Source: Flavobacteriaceae bacterium (GTDB lineage: Bacteria; Bacteroidota; Bacteroidia; Flavobacteriales; Flavobacteriaceae). Taken from it: a stretch of DNA of 64,000 nucleotides. Within the stretch, counting starts at the first letter, position 1; every line of letters starts with the position of its first letter. Location of the stretch: the NCBI GenBank assembly GCA_013373635.1, contig JABXHN010000003.1:248001-312000 (forward strand), read 5' to 3'. The notes beneath the pieces were generated by a model. The model saw nothing but the letters and a program-made list of their open reading frames with translations, did not search any database and was not told the DNA's origin. The position numbers were made by a program, and so were the translations under genes. Positions 37,032-46,382 of the stretch are shown here, piece by piece.

Positions 37032-39629
37032 ATGCAATTTAATAATTACACCATAAAAGCACAGGAAGCGATTGGTCAGGCTCAGCAACTTGCTATGAGT
37101 CTTTCACATCAGCTGATCGAAAGTGAACACCTCTACAAAGCACTTTTTTTAGTGGATGAAAATGTACTGCCCTTTTTAATGAAAAAAATGGGAGTTAACA
37201 GTGTGATGATCAATCAAATCGTCGACAAAGAACTAGAGCGATTCCCAAAGGTGGAAGGCGGAGATGTTCAACTCTCAAAGACTGCAGCCAAAGCGCTTCA
37301 AGAAGCGACTGCTGCTGCTAAAAACCTAAAAGATGAATACATCACACTAGAACACCTTTTAATTGGTGTTTTAAAATCCAACTCTAAGGTTTCTCAAATC
37401 CTTAAGGATCAAGGAATCAAAGAAGCTGATCTTATCAAAGCAATTCAAGAACTCAGAAAAGGAGAATCGGTAAAATCTCAGGATGCTGAATCGACCTATA
37501 ACGCCTTGGAAAAATACGCTAAGAATCTAAACAGTCTTGCAGATAGCGGAAAATTAGATCCAGTAATTGGTCGTGACGAAGAAATCAGAAGAGTACTTCA
37601 AATTCTTTCAAGAAGAACTAAGAACAACCCCATGCTTGTCGGTGAACCTGGAGTAGGTAAGACAGCTATCGCTGAAGGCTTAGCTCATCGTATCGTTTCT
37701 GGAGACGTACCTGAAAACCTCAAAGAGAAAACCATATACTCTCTAGACATGGGGGCTTTAATTGCTGGTGCAAAGTACAAGGGAGAGTTTGAAGAGCGAT
37801 TAAAATCAGTGATCAAAGAAGTTACAACTGCCGATGGAGACATCGTATTATTTATCGATGAAATTCACACGCTGGTAGGCGCTGGAGGTGGTGAGGGAGC
37901 CATGGATGCTGCCAACATCTTAAAACCTGCCTTAGCTAGAGGAGAACTCAGAGCTATCGGAGCAACTACTCTAGATGAATATCAAAAGTACTTCGAGAAA
38001 GACAAAGCACTTGAGCGAAGATTTCAAAAGGTAGTGGTCGATGAACCCAATACCGAAAGTGCTATTTCAATCCTTAGAGGAATCAAAGATAAATACGAGG
38101 CCCATCACAAGGTTCAAATTCGCGATGAAGCGGTTATTGCCGCAGTTAATCTATCACAGCGTTATATCACTAATCGATTCTTACCAGACAAGGCGATTGA
38201 CCTAATGGACGAAGCAGCTTCTAAACTCAGAATGGAAATCAATTCCAAACCTGAGGAATTGGATCAATTAGATCGTCGAATCATGCAATTAGAAATTGAA
38301 ATTGCAGCGATCTCTAAGGAAAAAGACACCTCCAAGCTCAAATCATTGAACGCAGAACTCGCCAATTTAAAAGAAGAACGAGGAACGATATTTAGTCAAT
38401 GGGAACAGGAGAAAAACTTAGTCGATGAGGTTCAAAAACAAAAACAAGCCATTGAAAGCTTTAAGTTAGAAGCTGAAAAAGCAGAGCGAAGCGGTGATTA
38501 CGCCAAGGTTGCAGAATTGCGCTACGGTAAGATCAAAGAAGCTCAAGAAAAGCTCGAATCACTTCAGCATGTTTTAGATAAGCAAGAAGCTTCCAACACC
38601 CTTATAAAAGAAGAAGTCACTAAGGAAGATATCGCAGATGTGGTCGCTAAATGGACTGGAATCCCTGTGAGTAAAATGTTACAGACAGAGATCGATAAAC
38701 TCCTTCAATTAGAAGACGTCTTACACAAAAGAGTAGTTGGTCAGAATGAGGCCATCGAGGTTGTATCGGATGCTATTCGTAGATCTAGAGCTGGTTTACA
38801 AGATCAAAATAGACCCATTGGTTCTTTTCTTTTCTTGGGAACAACAGGAGTTGGTAAAACAGAGCTTGCCAAAACACTAGCCGCTTACCTCTTCGATGAC
38901 GAGAACGCCATGACTCGTATCGATATGAGTGAATACCAAGAAAAACACTCAGTGAGTCGATTGGTTGGAGCTCCTCCGGGATACGTAGGATATGACGAAG
39001 GTGGTCAATTGACAGAAGCGGTGCGTAGAAAACCTTATTCTGTGGTATTGCTCGATGAGATCGAAAAGGCGCACCCAGATACTTTTAATGTTTTGTTACA
39101 AGTACTCGACGAAGGACGTTTAACAGACAACAAAGGACGTATCGCAGACTTTAAGAACACCATCATCATTATGACTTCCAACATAGGATCTCAATTGATT
39201 CAGGAGTACTTCGACAGTGAAAAAGATTTGGAAAAGGCCTCAGAAAAATCTCAGTTTGCTGTGTTGGAATTACTCAGAAAATCGGTGCGACCAGAGTTTT
39301 TAAACAGAATTGACGACATCGTCATGTTTACACCACTCGATCGAGATGCGATCAAGCAAATTGTTCGATTACAAATTGATCTTCTCAAAAGAATGCTCTC
39401 TAAACAAGAGATCACAATCGATGCTACCGATCAGGCTATCGACTATTTAGCCGAAGCTGGATTTGATCCACATTTCGGTGCAAGACCTATTAAGAGAATC
39501 ATTCAAAAGAAGGTTACCAATGCTCTTTCAAAAGAGATCTTGAGTCAAAAAATAAGTAAAGACTCAGTGGTATTAATTGATGCATTTGAAGACCAATTGG
39601 TATTTAGAAATCAAGAAGTAAGTTTATAA
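37032..39629 (+). CDS. clpB: ATP-dependent disaggregase ClpB
   Basis: 865 aa, normal length. In order: Clp N-domain repeats (1-150), AAA+ domain 1 with GEPGVGKTA near 205 and [12 protein letters not shown], the coiled-coil middle domain (about 405-525, rich in Glu/Lys), AAA+ domain 2 with GTTGVGKTE near 605 and [10 protein letters not shown], then the C-terminal domain with FGARPIKR. With DnaK it dissolves protein aggregates. The upstream region resembles that of dnaK; an intrinsic terminator follows. Confidence 0.98.
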   Translation: MQFNNYTIKAQEAIGQAQQLAMSLSHQLIESEHLYKALFLVDENVLPFLMKKMGVNSVMINQIVDKELERFPKVEGGDVQLSKTAAKALQEATAAAKNLKDEYITLEHLLIGVLKSNSKVSQILKDQGIKEADLIKAIQELRKGESVKSQDAESTYNALEKYAKNLNSLADSGKLDPVIGRDEEIRRVLQILSRRTKNNPMLVGEPGVGKTAIAEGLAHRIVSGDVPENLKEKTIYSLDMGALIAGAKYKGEFEERLKSVIKEVTTADGDIVLFIDEIHTLVGAGGGEGAMDAANILKPALARGELRAIGATTLDEYQKYFEKDKALERRFQKVVVDEPNTESAISILRGIKDKYEAHHKVQIRDEAVIAAVNLSQRYITNRFLPDKAIDLMDEAASKLRMEINSKPEELDQLDRRIMQLEIEIAAISKEKDTSKLKSLNAELANLKEERGTIFSQWEQEKNLVDEVQKQKQAIESFKLEAEKAERSGDYAKVAELRYGKIKEAQEKLESLQHVLDKQEASNTLIKEEVTKEDIADVVAKWTGIPVSKMLQTEIDKLLQLEDVLHKRVVGQNEAIEVVSDAIRRSRAGLQDQNRPIGSFLFLGTTGVGKTELAKTLAAYLFDDENAMTRIDMSEYQEKHSVSRLVGAPPGYVGYDEGGQLTEAVRRKPYSVVLLDEIEKAHPDTFNVLLQVLDEGRLTDNKGRIADFKNTIIIMTSNIGSQLIQEYFDSEKDLEKASEKSQFAVLELLRKSVRPEFLNRIDDIVMFTPLDRDAIKQIVRLQIDLLKRMLSKQEITIDATDQAIDYLAEAGFDPHFGARPIKRIIQKKVTNALSKEILSQKISKDSVVLIDAFEDQLVFRNQEVSL

Positions 39630-39650
39630 ATTCAAATTTTCAAAAATTTA

Positions 39651-39677
39651 AAAGGAGGTTTATGCCTCCTTTTTTTT
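39651..39677 (+). terminator. Intrinsic terminator of clpB
   Basis: An 8-bp stem AAAGGAGG/CCTCCTTT with loop TTTATG, followed by further T. It lies 21 bases after the clpB stop codon. Confidence 0.88.
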
Positions 39678-39698
39678 ATATTAGTGAAAAATTAACCC

Positions 39699-40298
39699 AT
39701 GCCCACTAAAGCAGAAAGAACCACTCAGTATATTATTGAGACTGTTGCTCCCCTATTCAATCAAAGGGGCTATTCTGCTACTAGTTTAAGTGATATCACC
39801 TCTGCGGTTGGACTTACCAAAGGAGCTATCTACGGCAATTTCAAAAACAAAGAAGAATTAGCACTTAAAGCATTTGAGCACAATAAGGGCTTGTTGATTT
39901 TAGCTATCAAAGAAGCTGTTAATCAATCAGATAATCCAAAAGACAAGCTCTTTGCTTTTACTGATTTTTACGCTCATTACAATTTGTTTTCAGATCCTAT
40001 CGGTGGTTGCCCCATACTCAATGTAGGGGTTGATTCCAACCAAACCAATCCTGAACTCTTAGAAGCTGTAAGGGAAACCATCAATGAAATCAGAACAATT
40101 ATAACCGCTATTTTAGAAGAGGGTGAACAATCCAAAGCATTTCATATCCCTATCAAGGCTTCTCAATTTGCGAGACAACTCTTTACGATGATCATGGGAG
40201 CTGTGAGTATGGCGACTATTACTCAAGACGTAAAGTTTCTAAAAAATACGGTTGCGTATATCAATCTGTTGATTGAAAAGGAAATCAATAAAAATTAA
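39699..40298 (+). CDS. TetR/AcrR family transcriptional regulator
   Basis: 199 aa. The N-terminal helix-turn-helix is typical: YIIETVAPLFNQRGYSATSLSDITSAVGLTKGAIYGNF, followed by KNKEELALKAFEHN. The C-terminal ligand-binding part includes DPIGGCPILNVGVDS, as in the AcrR-like group with a C-terminal YsiA/TetR_C domain. Ligand and targets are unknown. It is 2 bases from the next gene, so both are likely co-transcribed. Confidence 0.87.
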   Translation: MPTKAERTTQYIIETVAPLFNQRGYSATSLSDITSAVGLTKGAIYGNFKNKEELALKAFEHNKGLLILAIKEAVNQSDNPKDKLFAFTDFYAHYNLFSDPIGGCPILNVGVDSNQTNPELLEAVRETINEIRTIITAILEEGEQSKAFHIPIKASQFARQLFTMIMGAVSMATITQDVKFLKNTVAYINLLIEKEINKN

Positions 40299-40300
40299 TC

Positions 40301-40804
40301 ATGAAATCATTTATTAAAATTAGCTTAGGAGTACTGCTATTTCTGAGCAGTCTTAGTGTATTCGCTCAACAGACAACCACTGTTTATTTGATCAGGCATG
40401 CCGAAAAAGTCAAAACAGATCCCTCTGATCGAAATCCACACCTGAATACAAAAGGAGTTCACCGAAGCCATACTTGGGCTAACTTTTTTAAGGACATCCC
40501 CTTAGACGCTATCTACTCTACCTCCTACCATCGAACAGAAGAAACTGTCAAAGAAATTGCACTTGAAAAGAACCTAAAAGTGAAAAGCTATGCCCCCTCC
40601 AATGCTGCAGTAGAATCAATCGTCAATAATAATTTAGGCAAAAACCTTCTGTTTGTAGGTCATTCTAACACCGTTCCAGATCACACCAATCATCTACTCG
40701 GACATCCTCAATTTGAAGATATGAGTGAAGGAGATAATCATTCCCTCTTTATTGTTCAACTTGAAAATGGAAGTGCAAATGTTGTTAGAATCTTTGTAGA
40801 TTAA
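40301..40804 (+). CDS. Secreted histidine phosphatase family protein
   Basis: 167 aa with signal peptide MKSFIKISLGVLLFLSSLSVFAQ. The catalytic phospho-His is in LIRHAEKV (RHA rather than the commoner RHG), and the second His is in VGHSN. TSYHRTEET is the usual third motif. It should be a periplasmic phosphomonoesterase of unknown substrate. It follows the TetR gene directly. Confidence 0.83.
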   Translation: MKSFIKISLGVLLFLSSLSVFAQQTTTVYLIRHAEKVKTDPSDRNPHLNTKGVHRSHTWANFFKDIPLDAIYSTSYHRTEETVKEIALEKNLKVKSYAPSNAAVESIVNNNLGKNLLFVGHSNTVPDHTNHLLGHPQFEDMSEGDNHSLFIVQLENGSANVVRIFVD

Positions 40805-40829
40805 ACAAGGCACATTGCACAATTGTTAG

Positions 40830-40837
40830 TATTTTTG
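40830..40837 (+). promoter_or_regulatory. -7 promoter box of smpB
   Basis: TATTTTTG, exact TAnnTTTG match, with five bases to the ATG at 40843. The transcript would start at or one base before the start codon. Confidence 0.5.
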
Positions 40838-40842
40838 TCTCC

Positions 40843-41304
40843 ATGCAAAAAACAGTGCAAATTAAAAATAGAAAGGCCAAATTCAACTATGAATTTTTGG
40901 ACAGCTATATCGCAGGAATTGTTCTCAGTGGTACGGAGATCAAATCCATCAGGGTCGGTAAGGCTTCTATTGCTGAAAGTTTTTGTGAATTCAATGAGGC
41001 AGGAGAACTATTTGTAGTCAATATGCAGATCGAAGAATACGCTTGGGGAACACACTACAATCACAAGCCCAAAGCTGCACGTAAGTTATTACTCAATAAA
41101 AAAGAGCTTAAAAAACTACACAAAGAAGTCAAAAACTCTGGACTGACTATTGTCCCTACCCTCCTATTTATCAATGATCGAGGGCTTGCAAAACTCAAAA
41201 TAGCATTAGCTAGAGGTAAAAAGCAATACGACAAAAGAGAAGTGATTAAAGATCGAGACAGCAAAAGGCAGTTAGATCGCGTTAAAAAATCTAGAAATAG
41301 CTAG
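40843..41304 (+). CDS. smpB: SsrA (tmRNA)-binding protein SmpB
   Basis: 153 aa OB-fold protein. Typical stretches are IKNRKAKFNYEF, SGTEIKSIRVGKASIAESF and the basic tail KRQLDRVKKSRNS, which probes the empty A site. It delivers tmRNA to stalled ribosomes (trans-translation). The tmRNA gene itself is not in the window. pcm follows after a few bases. Confidence 0.95.
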   Translation: MQKTVQIKNRKAKFNYEFLDSYIAGIVLSGTEIKSIRVGKASIAESFCEFNEAGELFVVNMQIEEYAWGTHYNHKPKAARKLLLNKKELKKLHKEVKNSGLTIVPTLLFINDRGLAKLKIALARGKKQYDKREVIKDRDSKRQLDRVKKSRNS

Positions 41305-41309
41305 TATTG

Positions 41310-41951
41310 ATGATTGACAGTTCAAAGCATTTAGGAAAACGCAAACAATTAGCTGAGCTTTTAGAATCCAAAGGAATCAAAGATCGAGCAGTATTGAGTG
41401 CGATAAAAAGTATTCCTAGGCATTTATTTTTGGACTCCAGCTTTGAAGATCACGCCTATCAAGACAAAGCCTTTCCTATAGCAGCTGATCAGACGATCTC
41501 TCAACCCTATACGGTGGCATTTCAAACAGAGTTACTCGCTGTTAAAGCAAACGATAAAATACTTGAAATTGGTACAGGATCTGGCTATCAAACTGCTGTA
41601 TTACTGTTTTTAAAAGCAAGGGTTTATACCATTGAACGTCAAAATGAACTTTTTAAAAAGACCTCCCTATTCTTTAAGAAAATAGGTTACAAACCCAAAA
41701 AAATGATTTTTGGAGATGGCTACAAAGGACTTGTTGAAGAGGCTCCTTTTGACAGTATCATCGTAACTGCTGGAGCGCCTTTTGTTCCCAAAGCACTTTT
41801 AGCGCAACTTAAAATTGGTGGTAGATTAGTAATTCCTGTGGGAGATAAAACTCAAATCATGACCTTGTTTACAAGGACATCGGCTACTTCCTTTGAGAAA
41901 AAAGAATTCGGAGATTTTAGCTTTGTACCCTTATTAGAAAATAAATCCTAG
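41310..41951 (+). CDS. pcm: Protein-L-isoaspartate O-methyltransferase
   Basis: 213 aa from the ATG at 41310; a TTG just before it is not needed. The family motif QTISQPYTVAFQTELL and the SAM-binding ILEIGTGSGYQTAVL are clear, with a later VTAGAPFVPKALLAQL. It methylates isoaspartyl residues for repair of aged proteins. It starts five bases after the smpB stop and is probably in the same transcript. Confidence 0.93.
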   Translation: MIDSSKHLGKRKQLAELLESKGIKDRAVLSAIKSIPRHLFLDSSFEDHAYQDKAFPIAADQTISQPYTVAFQTELLAVKANDKILEIGTGSGYQTAVLLFLKARVYTIERQNELFKKTSLFFKKIGYKPKKMIFGDGYKGLVEEAPFDSIIVTAGAPFVPKALLAQLKIGGRLVIPVGDKTQIMTLFTRTSATSFEKKEFGDFSFVPLLENKS

Positions 41952-41983
41952 CCAAAAAAAAAAAAAATTAAAGAACGAAACAT

Positions 41984-42943
41984 ATGCTTAAAATAGGAGT
42001 TCTCGGTGCAGGTCACCTCGGTAAAATTCACTTAAAACTAGCAGCACAATCATCCCTGTATACACTTGTAGGCTTCTACGATCCCGATCAGTCAAATGCC
42101 AAAAAGGTGGCTGAAGAATTTGGATACACCTATTTTGACAAGATCAGCGATCTCATTGATGCAGTCGATGTAGTGGATATTGTAACTCCTACTCTAGCAC
42201 ACTATCAGGTTGCAAAAGATGCGCTCTCTAATGGCAAGCATATTTTTATTGAAAAGCCGATTACCAAAACACTCGAAGAGGCACAATCACTTATCGAATT
42301 AAGCAATCAACACAACTGTAAAGGTCAAGTCGGTCATGTGGAGCGTTTTAATCCTGCCTTTACAGCAGTTCGAGATGATTTTAACAATCCAATGTTTATT
42401 GAAACGCATCGTCTTGCTGAGTTTAATCCTAGAGGAACAGACGTTCCCGTAGTATTAGATTTAATGATCCACGATATTGATATTGTATTATCGATTGTAA
42501 AATCAGAGGTCAAATCAATTAGTGCTAGTGGGGTTTCTGTCATCAGTGAATCACCTGATATTGCCAATGCGCGTATTGAATTTGAAAATGGATGTGTTGC
42601 CAACCTCACAGCCAGTAGAATTTCTCTAAAGAATATGAGAAGAACTCGCGTATTTCAAAAGGATGCTTATATCACCATCGATTTTCTTGAAAAGAAATCG
42701 GAACTCATCAAAATCAAAGATGCTCCTTTGACCCCTGGAGATTTTGATATGATTTTACAAAATGCCGAAGGAGTCAAAAAACAAATTTATTTTGAAAACC
42801 CAGAAGTGAAAGCTTCTAATGCTATATTAGACGAATTGGAAAGTTTTGCTAAGGCAATTAAGGAAAATACCAGACCTATTGTTAACTTAGAGGATGGTAA
42901 AAAAGCTCTCGATATTGCTTTACAAATTATAAATGCTTTTTAA
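41984..42943 (+). CDS. Gfo/Idh/MocA family oxidoreductase
   Basis: 319 aa. The Rossmann motif GVLGAGHLGKIHLK is at the N-terminus and the catalytic EKP (FIEKPITKTLEEA) near residue 93. The C-terminal part has VLDLMIHDIDIVLSI, as in the UDP-N-acetylglucosamine/inositol-type dehydrogenases. The substrate is unknown. It begins a tight six-gene run to miaA. A stretch of 14 A (41954-41967) lies in the short gap before it. Confidence 0.85.
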   Translation: MLKIGVLGAGHLGKIHLKLAAQSSLYTLVGFYDPDQSNAKKVAEEFGYTYFDKISDLIDAVDVVDIVTPTLAHYQVAKDALSNGKHIFIEKPITKTLEEAQSLIELSNQHNCKGQVGHVERFNPAFTAVRDDFNNPMFIETHRLAEFNPRGTDVPVVLDLMIHDIDIVLSIVKSEVKSISASGVSVISESPDIANARIEFENGCVANLTASRISLKNMRRTRVFQKDAYITIDFLEKKSELIKIKDAPLTPGDFDMILQNAEGVKKQIYFENPEVKASNAILDELESFAKAIKENTRPIVNLEDGKKALDIALQIINAF

Positions 42944-43822
42944 ATGAAATCTATAGCTGTTATAGGATCAGGGACCATGGGTACTGGTATTGCTCAAGTT
43001 TTTGCACAGCGGCATTACAAAGTCGTACTTATTGACTCCAATGAAGAAGCATTAGAGCGTTCTAAAAGAACCATCGAAAAAAGCCTCGATATTCAAATCA
43101 GCAAAGAATTAATCTCTCTAGAAGACAAAGAAAGCACTCTAAATCATTTGATTCTTAGCTCTGATCTTCATTTTATAAATTCCAGCACTGATTTGGTCAT
43201 TGAAGCAATTACCGAACGATTGGAAGTCAAACAAGACGTATTTAAACAGATGGATCAACTCAGCGGTCCACATACGATACTAGCCTCAAACACCTCCTCT
43301 ATCAGCATTCACAAACTATCGGAGGTGACCTCAGATCCCAGTCGAGTTATTGGTATGCACTTTATGAATCCTGTTCCTCGAATGCCTTTAGTGGAAATAA
43401 TTCAATCTAAAAGCACTGATGTATCCATAGTTGATCAAATTGTTCAACTCACTAATGATTTAAATAAGATTCCTGTTGTTGTTAACGATCATCCTGGCTT
43501 TGTGTCAAATCGCATCCTCATGCCTATGATCAATGAAGCAATTGAGTGCTTAGGAGATGGTGTAGCAACTGTTGATGGAATTGACCAAGTGATGAAACTA
43601 GGAATGTCACATCCAATGGGGCCCTTATTTTTGGCAGATCTCATAGGGCTGGATGTTTGCAAATTCATACTCGATGTCCTCTATAAGGAACTTCACAAGG
43701 AAAAATACAAATCTCACCAATTATTGGATCAATTAGTAAGCGAAGGCCATCTGGGTAGAAAAACCAATCGTGGCTTTTACGATTATACCAATCCTAAAAA
43801 TCCAAAACCCATAAGCTTTTAA
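42944..43822 (+). CDS. 3-Hydroxyacyl-CoA dehydrogenase (short form)
   Basis: 292 aa. The N-terminal NAD-binding motif is IGSGTMGTGIAQVFA; ASNTSSISI and HFMNPVPRMPLVEII contain the catalytic Ser and His, and NDHPGFVSNRILMPMINEA starts the C-terminal helical domain. It oxidises 3-hydroxyacyl-CoA in beta-oxidation or reduces acetoacetyl-CoA. No other beta-oxidation gene is adjacent. It starts on the base after the previous stop. Confidence 0.9.
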   Translation: MKSIAVIGSGTMGTGIAQVFAQRHYKVVLIDSNEEALERSKRTIEKSLDIQISKELISLEDKESTLNHLILSSDLHFINSSTDLVIEAITERLEVKQDVFKQMDQLSGPHTILASNTSSISIHKLSEVTSDPSRVIGMHFMNPVPRMPLVEIIQSKSTDVSIVDQIVQLTNDLNKIPVVVNDHPGFVSNRILMPMINEAIECLGDGVATVDGIDQVMKLGMSHPMGPLFLADLIGLDVCKFILDVLYKELHKEKYKSHQLLDQLVSEGHLGRKTNRGFYDYTNPKNPKPISF

Positions 43823-43823
43823 T

Positions 43824-44486
43824 ATGTCTATAACATCAGATTTAAACCAACTTCTTTCAGCACTACCAGAATCGGTCACCTTAGTTGCTGTATCTAAAAC
43901 AAAACCCAATGAAGCGATAGTAGAGGCTTATCAAGTTGGTCAAAGAGTTTTTGGAGAAAACAAGGTTCAAGAACTGGTCTCCAAATGGGAAACACTCCCA
44001 AAAGACATTGAATGGCATATGATTGGGCATCTTCAAAGAAATAAGGTAAAATACATAGCCCCTTTTGTAAGCTTGATACACTCAGTTGACTCAGTTCGAT
44101 TACTTCAAGAAATTGACAAGCAGGCAAAGAAAAACAATCGTGTGATCGATTGTTTATTACAAGTTCATATCGCACAAGAAGATACAAAGTTTGGATTTGA
44201 CGAAGCAGAGCTTGTAGAATTTATTAATTCTTCTTATCCAAATGAATTGAATAACGTTCGCATCAGAGGACTGATGGGGATGGCCACCTTTACCTCTGAA
44301 GAAGATCAACTAAGGACTGAGTTTTCTAGCTTAAAACAAATCTATGAGCGTCAAAAAACTGCTTTTGAAGATTTTGATATTCTTTCAATGGGTATGAGTG
44401 GAGATTATCAATTAGCAATAGAGGAAGGAAGTACGATGATCAGAGTTGGATCGGCAATCTTTGGAGCTAGATTTTACAAGCATTGA
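43824..44486 (+). CDS. yggS: YggS/PROSC family PLP-homeostasis protein
   Basis: 220 aa. The PLP lysine is in LVAVSKTKP (about residue 27), with VFGENKVQEL, EWHMIGHLQRNK, RIRGLMGMATF and LSMGMSGDYQLAIEEGSTMIRVGSAIFG. It is a single-domain fold-type III PLP protein that controls free PLP and amino-acid pools; no catalytic activity is known. The TGATG at 44484-44488 couples it to the next gene. Confidence 0.92.
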   Translation: MSITSDLNQLLSALPESVTLVAVSKTKPNEAIVEAYQVGQRVFGENKVQELVSKWETLPKDIEWHMIGHLQRNKVKYIAPFVSLIHSVDSVRLLQEIDKQAKKNNRVIDCLLQVHIAQEDTKFGFDEAELVEFINSSYPNELNNVRIRGLMGMATFTSEEDQLRTEFSSLKQIYERQKTAFEDFDILSMGMSGDYQLAIEEGSTMIRVGSAIFGARFYKH

Positions 44487-45577
44487 TGTATTGTGTTGTA
44501 GACATAGAAACATCTGGAGGTAAATTCAACGAAGAGGGAATTACAGAAATCGCTATCTACAAATACGACGGCAGTGAGATCGTTGATCAATTAATCAGTC
44601 TGGTAAATCCTGAAAAGCCCATACAACCTTTTGTAGTCAAGCTCACCGGTATTGACGATCGAATGGTTGCCACTGCTCCAAAGTTTCATGAAATCGCTAA
44701 ACGCATTGTTGAAATTACTGAGGATGCTGTATTAGTCGCTCACAATGCTCAATTCGATTATCGAATCCTAAAGAATTGTTTTCAACAACTGGGTTATGAC
44801 TTTAATCGAAAAACCATTTGTACAGTTGAACTATCCAAAAAACTGATACCAGGTGAAGAATCATACAGTTTGGGTAAACTGACCAAATCCCTAGGTATTC
44901 CATTAAAAAAACACCATCGCGCAGAAGCTGACGCCTTTGCAACTTTAAAATTATTACAAGTATTACTCGACAAAGATTTAGAAACTGGTTTATTCAAGTC
45001 TGCCGTAAAATCTAACGACAAGGGGCTTTTGAGCCCAAAACTTCAGGATACTCTAGAAAGCATCCCCTACTGTGAAGGATTGGTCAAATTTTACGACAAA
45101 GAGGATCAACTCTTATTTGTATTAAAAGACAAGGATATACACAAAAAGACAACCCAACTCTTTTTTAGCGAATCCAAAAGACACAAGCAATTGTGCAAAC
45201 AATTTAGAAGTGTTGAGGTTGTGGATTACCCTTCCAAATTAATCATCGAACTAATCTATCATCAACTGCTCATTAAATCGAAGCCAAAATTTAACAAAAG
45301 ACGAAAGAAAGGAAACAAGGCTCTGGTCTTCGATTTAATCAAAGAAAAAAATGTCGTAATTTTAGATCAAGGTAGAGTTCACGGTGAAAAGAGTTTTATC
45401 TATATCGAGGAGGGTTATTTAAAAGGTTACGGATTTGGGAATCTCAATCTACAACACTCGAAGCAATCTATAGTTAAGAGATTGATTAGCCCACTTATAG
45501 CTGATGAAACTTCACATGAAATCATCACCAAATACACCGATAGACATCAGTACCAAGTTCTCGAACTAAAGGATTAA
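44486..45577 (+). CDS. DnaQ-like exonuclease with a degenerate GIY-YIG-like domain
   Basis: 363 aa. Residues 1-165 are an intact DEDDh exonuclease: VDIETSGG, HNAQFDY and HHRAEADAF. Residues about 195-275 follow the layout of the UvrC/Cho-type GIY-YIG domain often fused to such exonucleases, but GVYYF is GLVKF and the IYVGKS-like strand is LFVLKD, so the Tyr, Gly and basic residues of the nuclease are lost. The last 90 residues are a small conserved tail (VFDLIKEKNVVILDQG). Probably DNA repair or proofreading. Confidence 0.75.
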   Translation: MYCVVDIETSGGKFNEEGITEIAIYKYDGSEIVDQLISLVNPEKPIQPFVVKLTGIDDRMVATAPKFHEIAKRIVEITEDAVLVAHNAQFDYRILKNCFQQLGYDFNRKTICTVELSKKLIPGEESYSLGKLTKSLGIPLKKHHRAEADAFATLKLLQVLLDKDLETGLFKSAVKSNDKGLLSPKLQDTLESIPYCEGLVKFYDKEDQLLFVLKDKDIHKKTTQLFFSESKRHKQLCKQFRSVEVVDYPSKLIIELIYHQLLIKSKPKFNKRRKKGNKALVFDLIKEKNVVILDQGRVHGEKSFIYIEEGYLKGYGFGNLNLQHSKQSIVKRLISPLIADETSHEIITKYTDRHQYQVLELKD

Positions 45578-45578
45578 T

Positions 45579-46382
45579 ATGAACTGGAAAGACAAATTAC
45601 ACGAGATTATATACGAGGCTGATACTCCGGCTGGAAAAGCATTTGACGTGGCTTTGATTGTCTTAATTCTCTTTAGTGTAATACTTGTAATGCTCGAGAG
45701 CGTCAGTAGTATTGATTTAAAATACCACGATCAACTTCTTTTTTTAGAGTGGGTTGTCACTGTTTTATTTTCCATCGAATACATCCTTAGAATCATCTGT
45801 ATTGAACGACCAAAAAAATACATCTTAAGCTTCTATGGAGTCATTGATTTTTTATCGACCATTCCCCTTTACTTATCCTATATCTTCTCTGGATCTCAGG
45901 TATTTTTAGCACTCAGAGCACTTCGTTTACTTCGAGTTTTCAGAATTCTAAAATTAGTTCAATTCATCGGTGAATCTTCAATATTATTAAATGCGCTGAA
46001 GAAGAGTCGAGCAAAAATTGCAGTTTTTATCTACGCGGTTATCATACTCTCAATTATCCTAGGAACACTGATGTACTTAATCGAAGGAAATGAGTCTGGA
46101 TTTACCTCCATTCCAAGAAGTATTTACTGGACCATCGTTACTTTAACCACTGTTGGCTATGGAGATATTGCACCTCAAACACCTCTTGGACAATTTATTG
46201 CTACGATAATCATGATTCTGGGTTATGGAATCATCGCTGTTCCCACAGGAATTGTAACCGTTGCCTTTAGTAAAGAAAAAAAAGATTCGATTCACCTCAA
46301 TACTCAGAGTTGTAAAAACTGTTCTATGGAAGGGCACAGAGATGATGCTCTCTTTTGTTATCACTGCGGTCATAAACTATGA
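45579..46382 (+). CDS. Voltage-gated-type potassium channel with C-terminal zinc ribbon
   Basis: 267 aa with six membrane segments. The S4 segment has regularly spaced arginines (FLALRALRLLRVFRILK), and the pore helix ends in the K+ selectivity filter TLTTVGYGD near residue 195. The cytoplasmic tail holds two CxxC pairs (CKNC and CYHC), a probable zinc ribbon, which is unusual next to the pore. It could sense redox or metal state, but this is inference. It overlaps miaA by four bases (ATGA). Confidence 0.85.
   Translation: MNWKDKLHEIIYEADTPAGKAFDVALIVLILFSVILVMLESVSSIDLKYHDQLLFLEWVVTVLFSIEYILRIICIERPKKYILSFYGVIDFLSTIPLYLSYIFSGSQVFLALRALRLLRVFRILKLVQFIGESSILLNALKKSRAKIAVFIYAVIILSIILGTLMYLIEGNESGFTSIPRSIYWTIVTLTTVGYGDIAPQTPLGQFIATIIMILGYGIIAVPTGIVTVAFSKEKKDSIHLNTQSCKNCSMEGHRDDALFCYHCGHKL

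Noticed and set aside
41954-41967. Run of 14 A as a phase-variation tract
   Set aside because: It is outside coding sequence, 16 bases before an ordinary housekeeping-type gene, and no promoter boxes flank it at suitable spacing.
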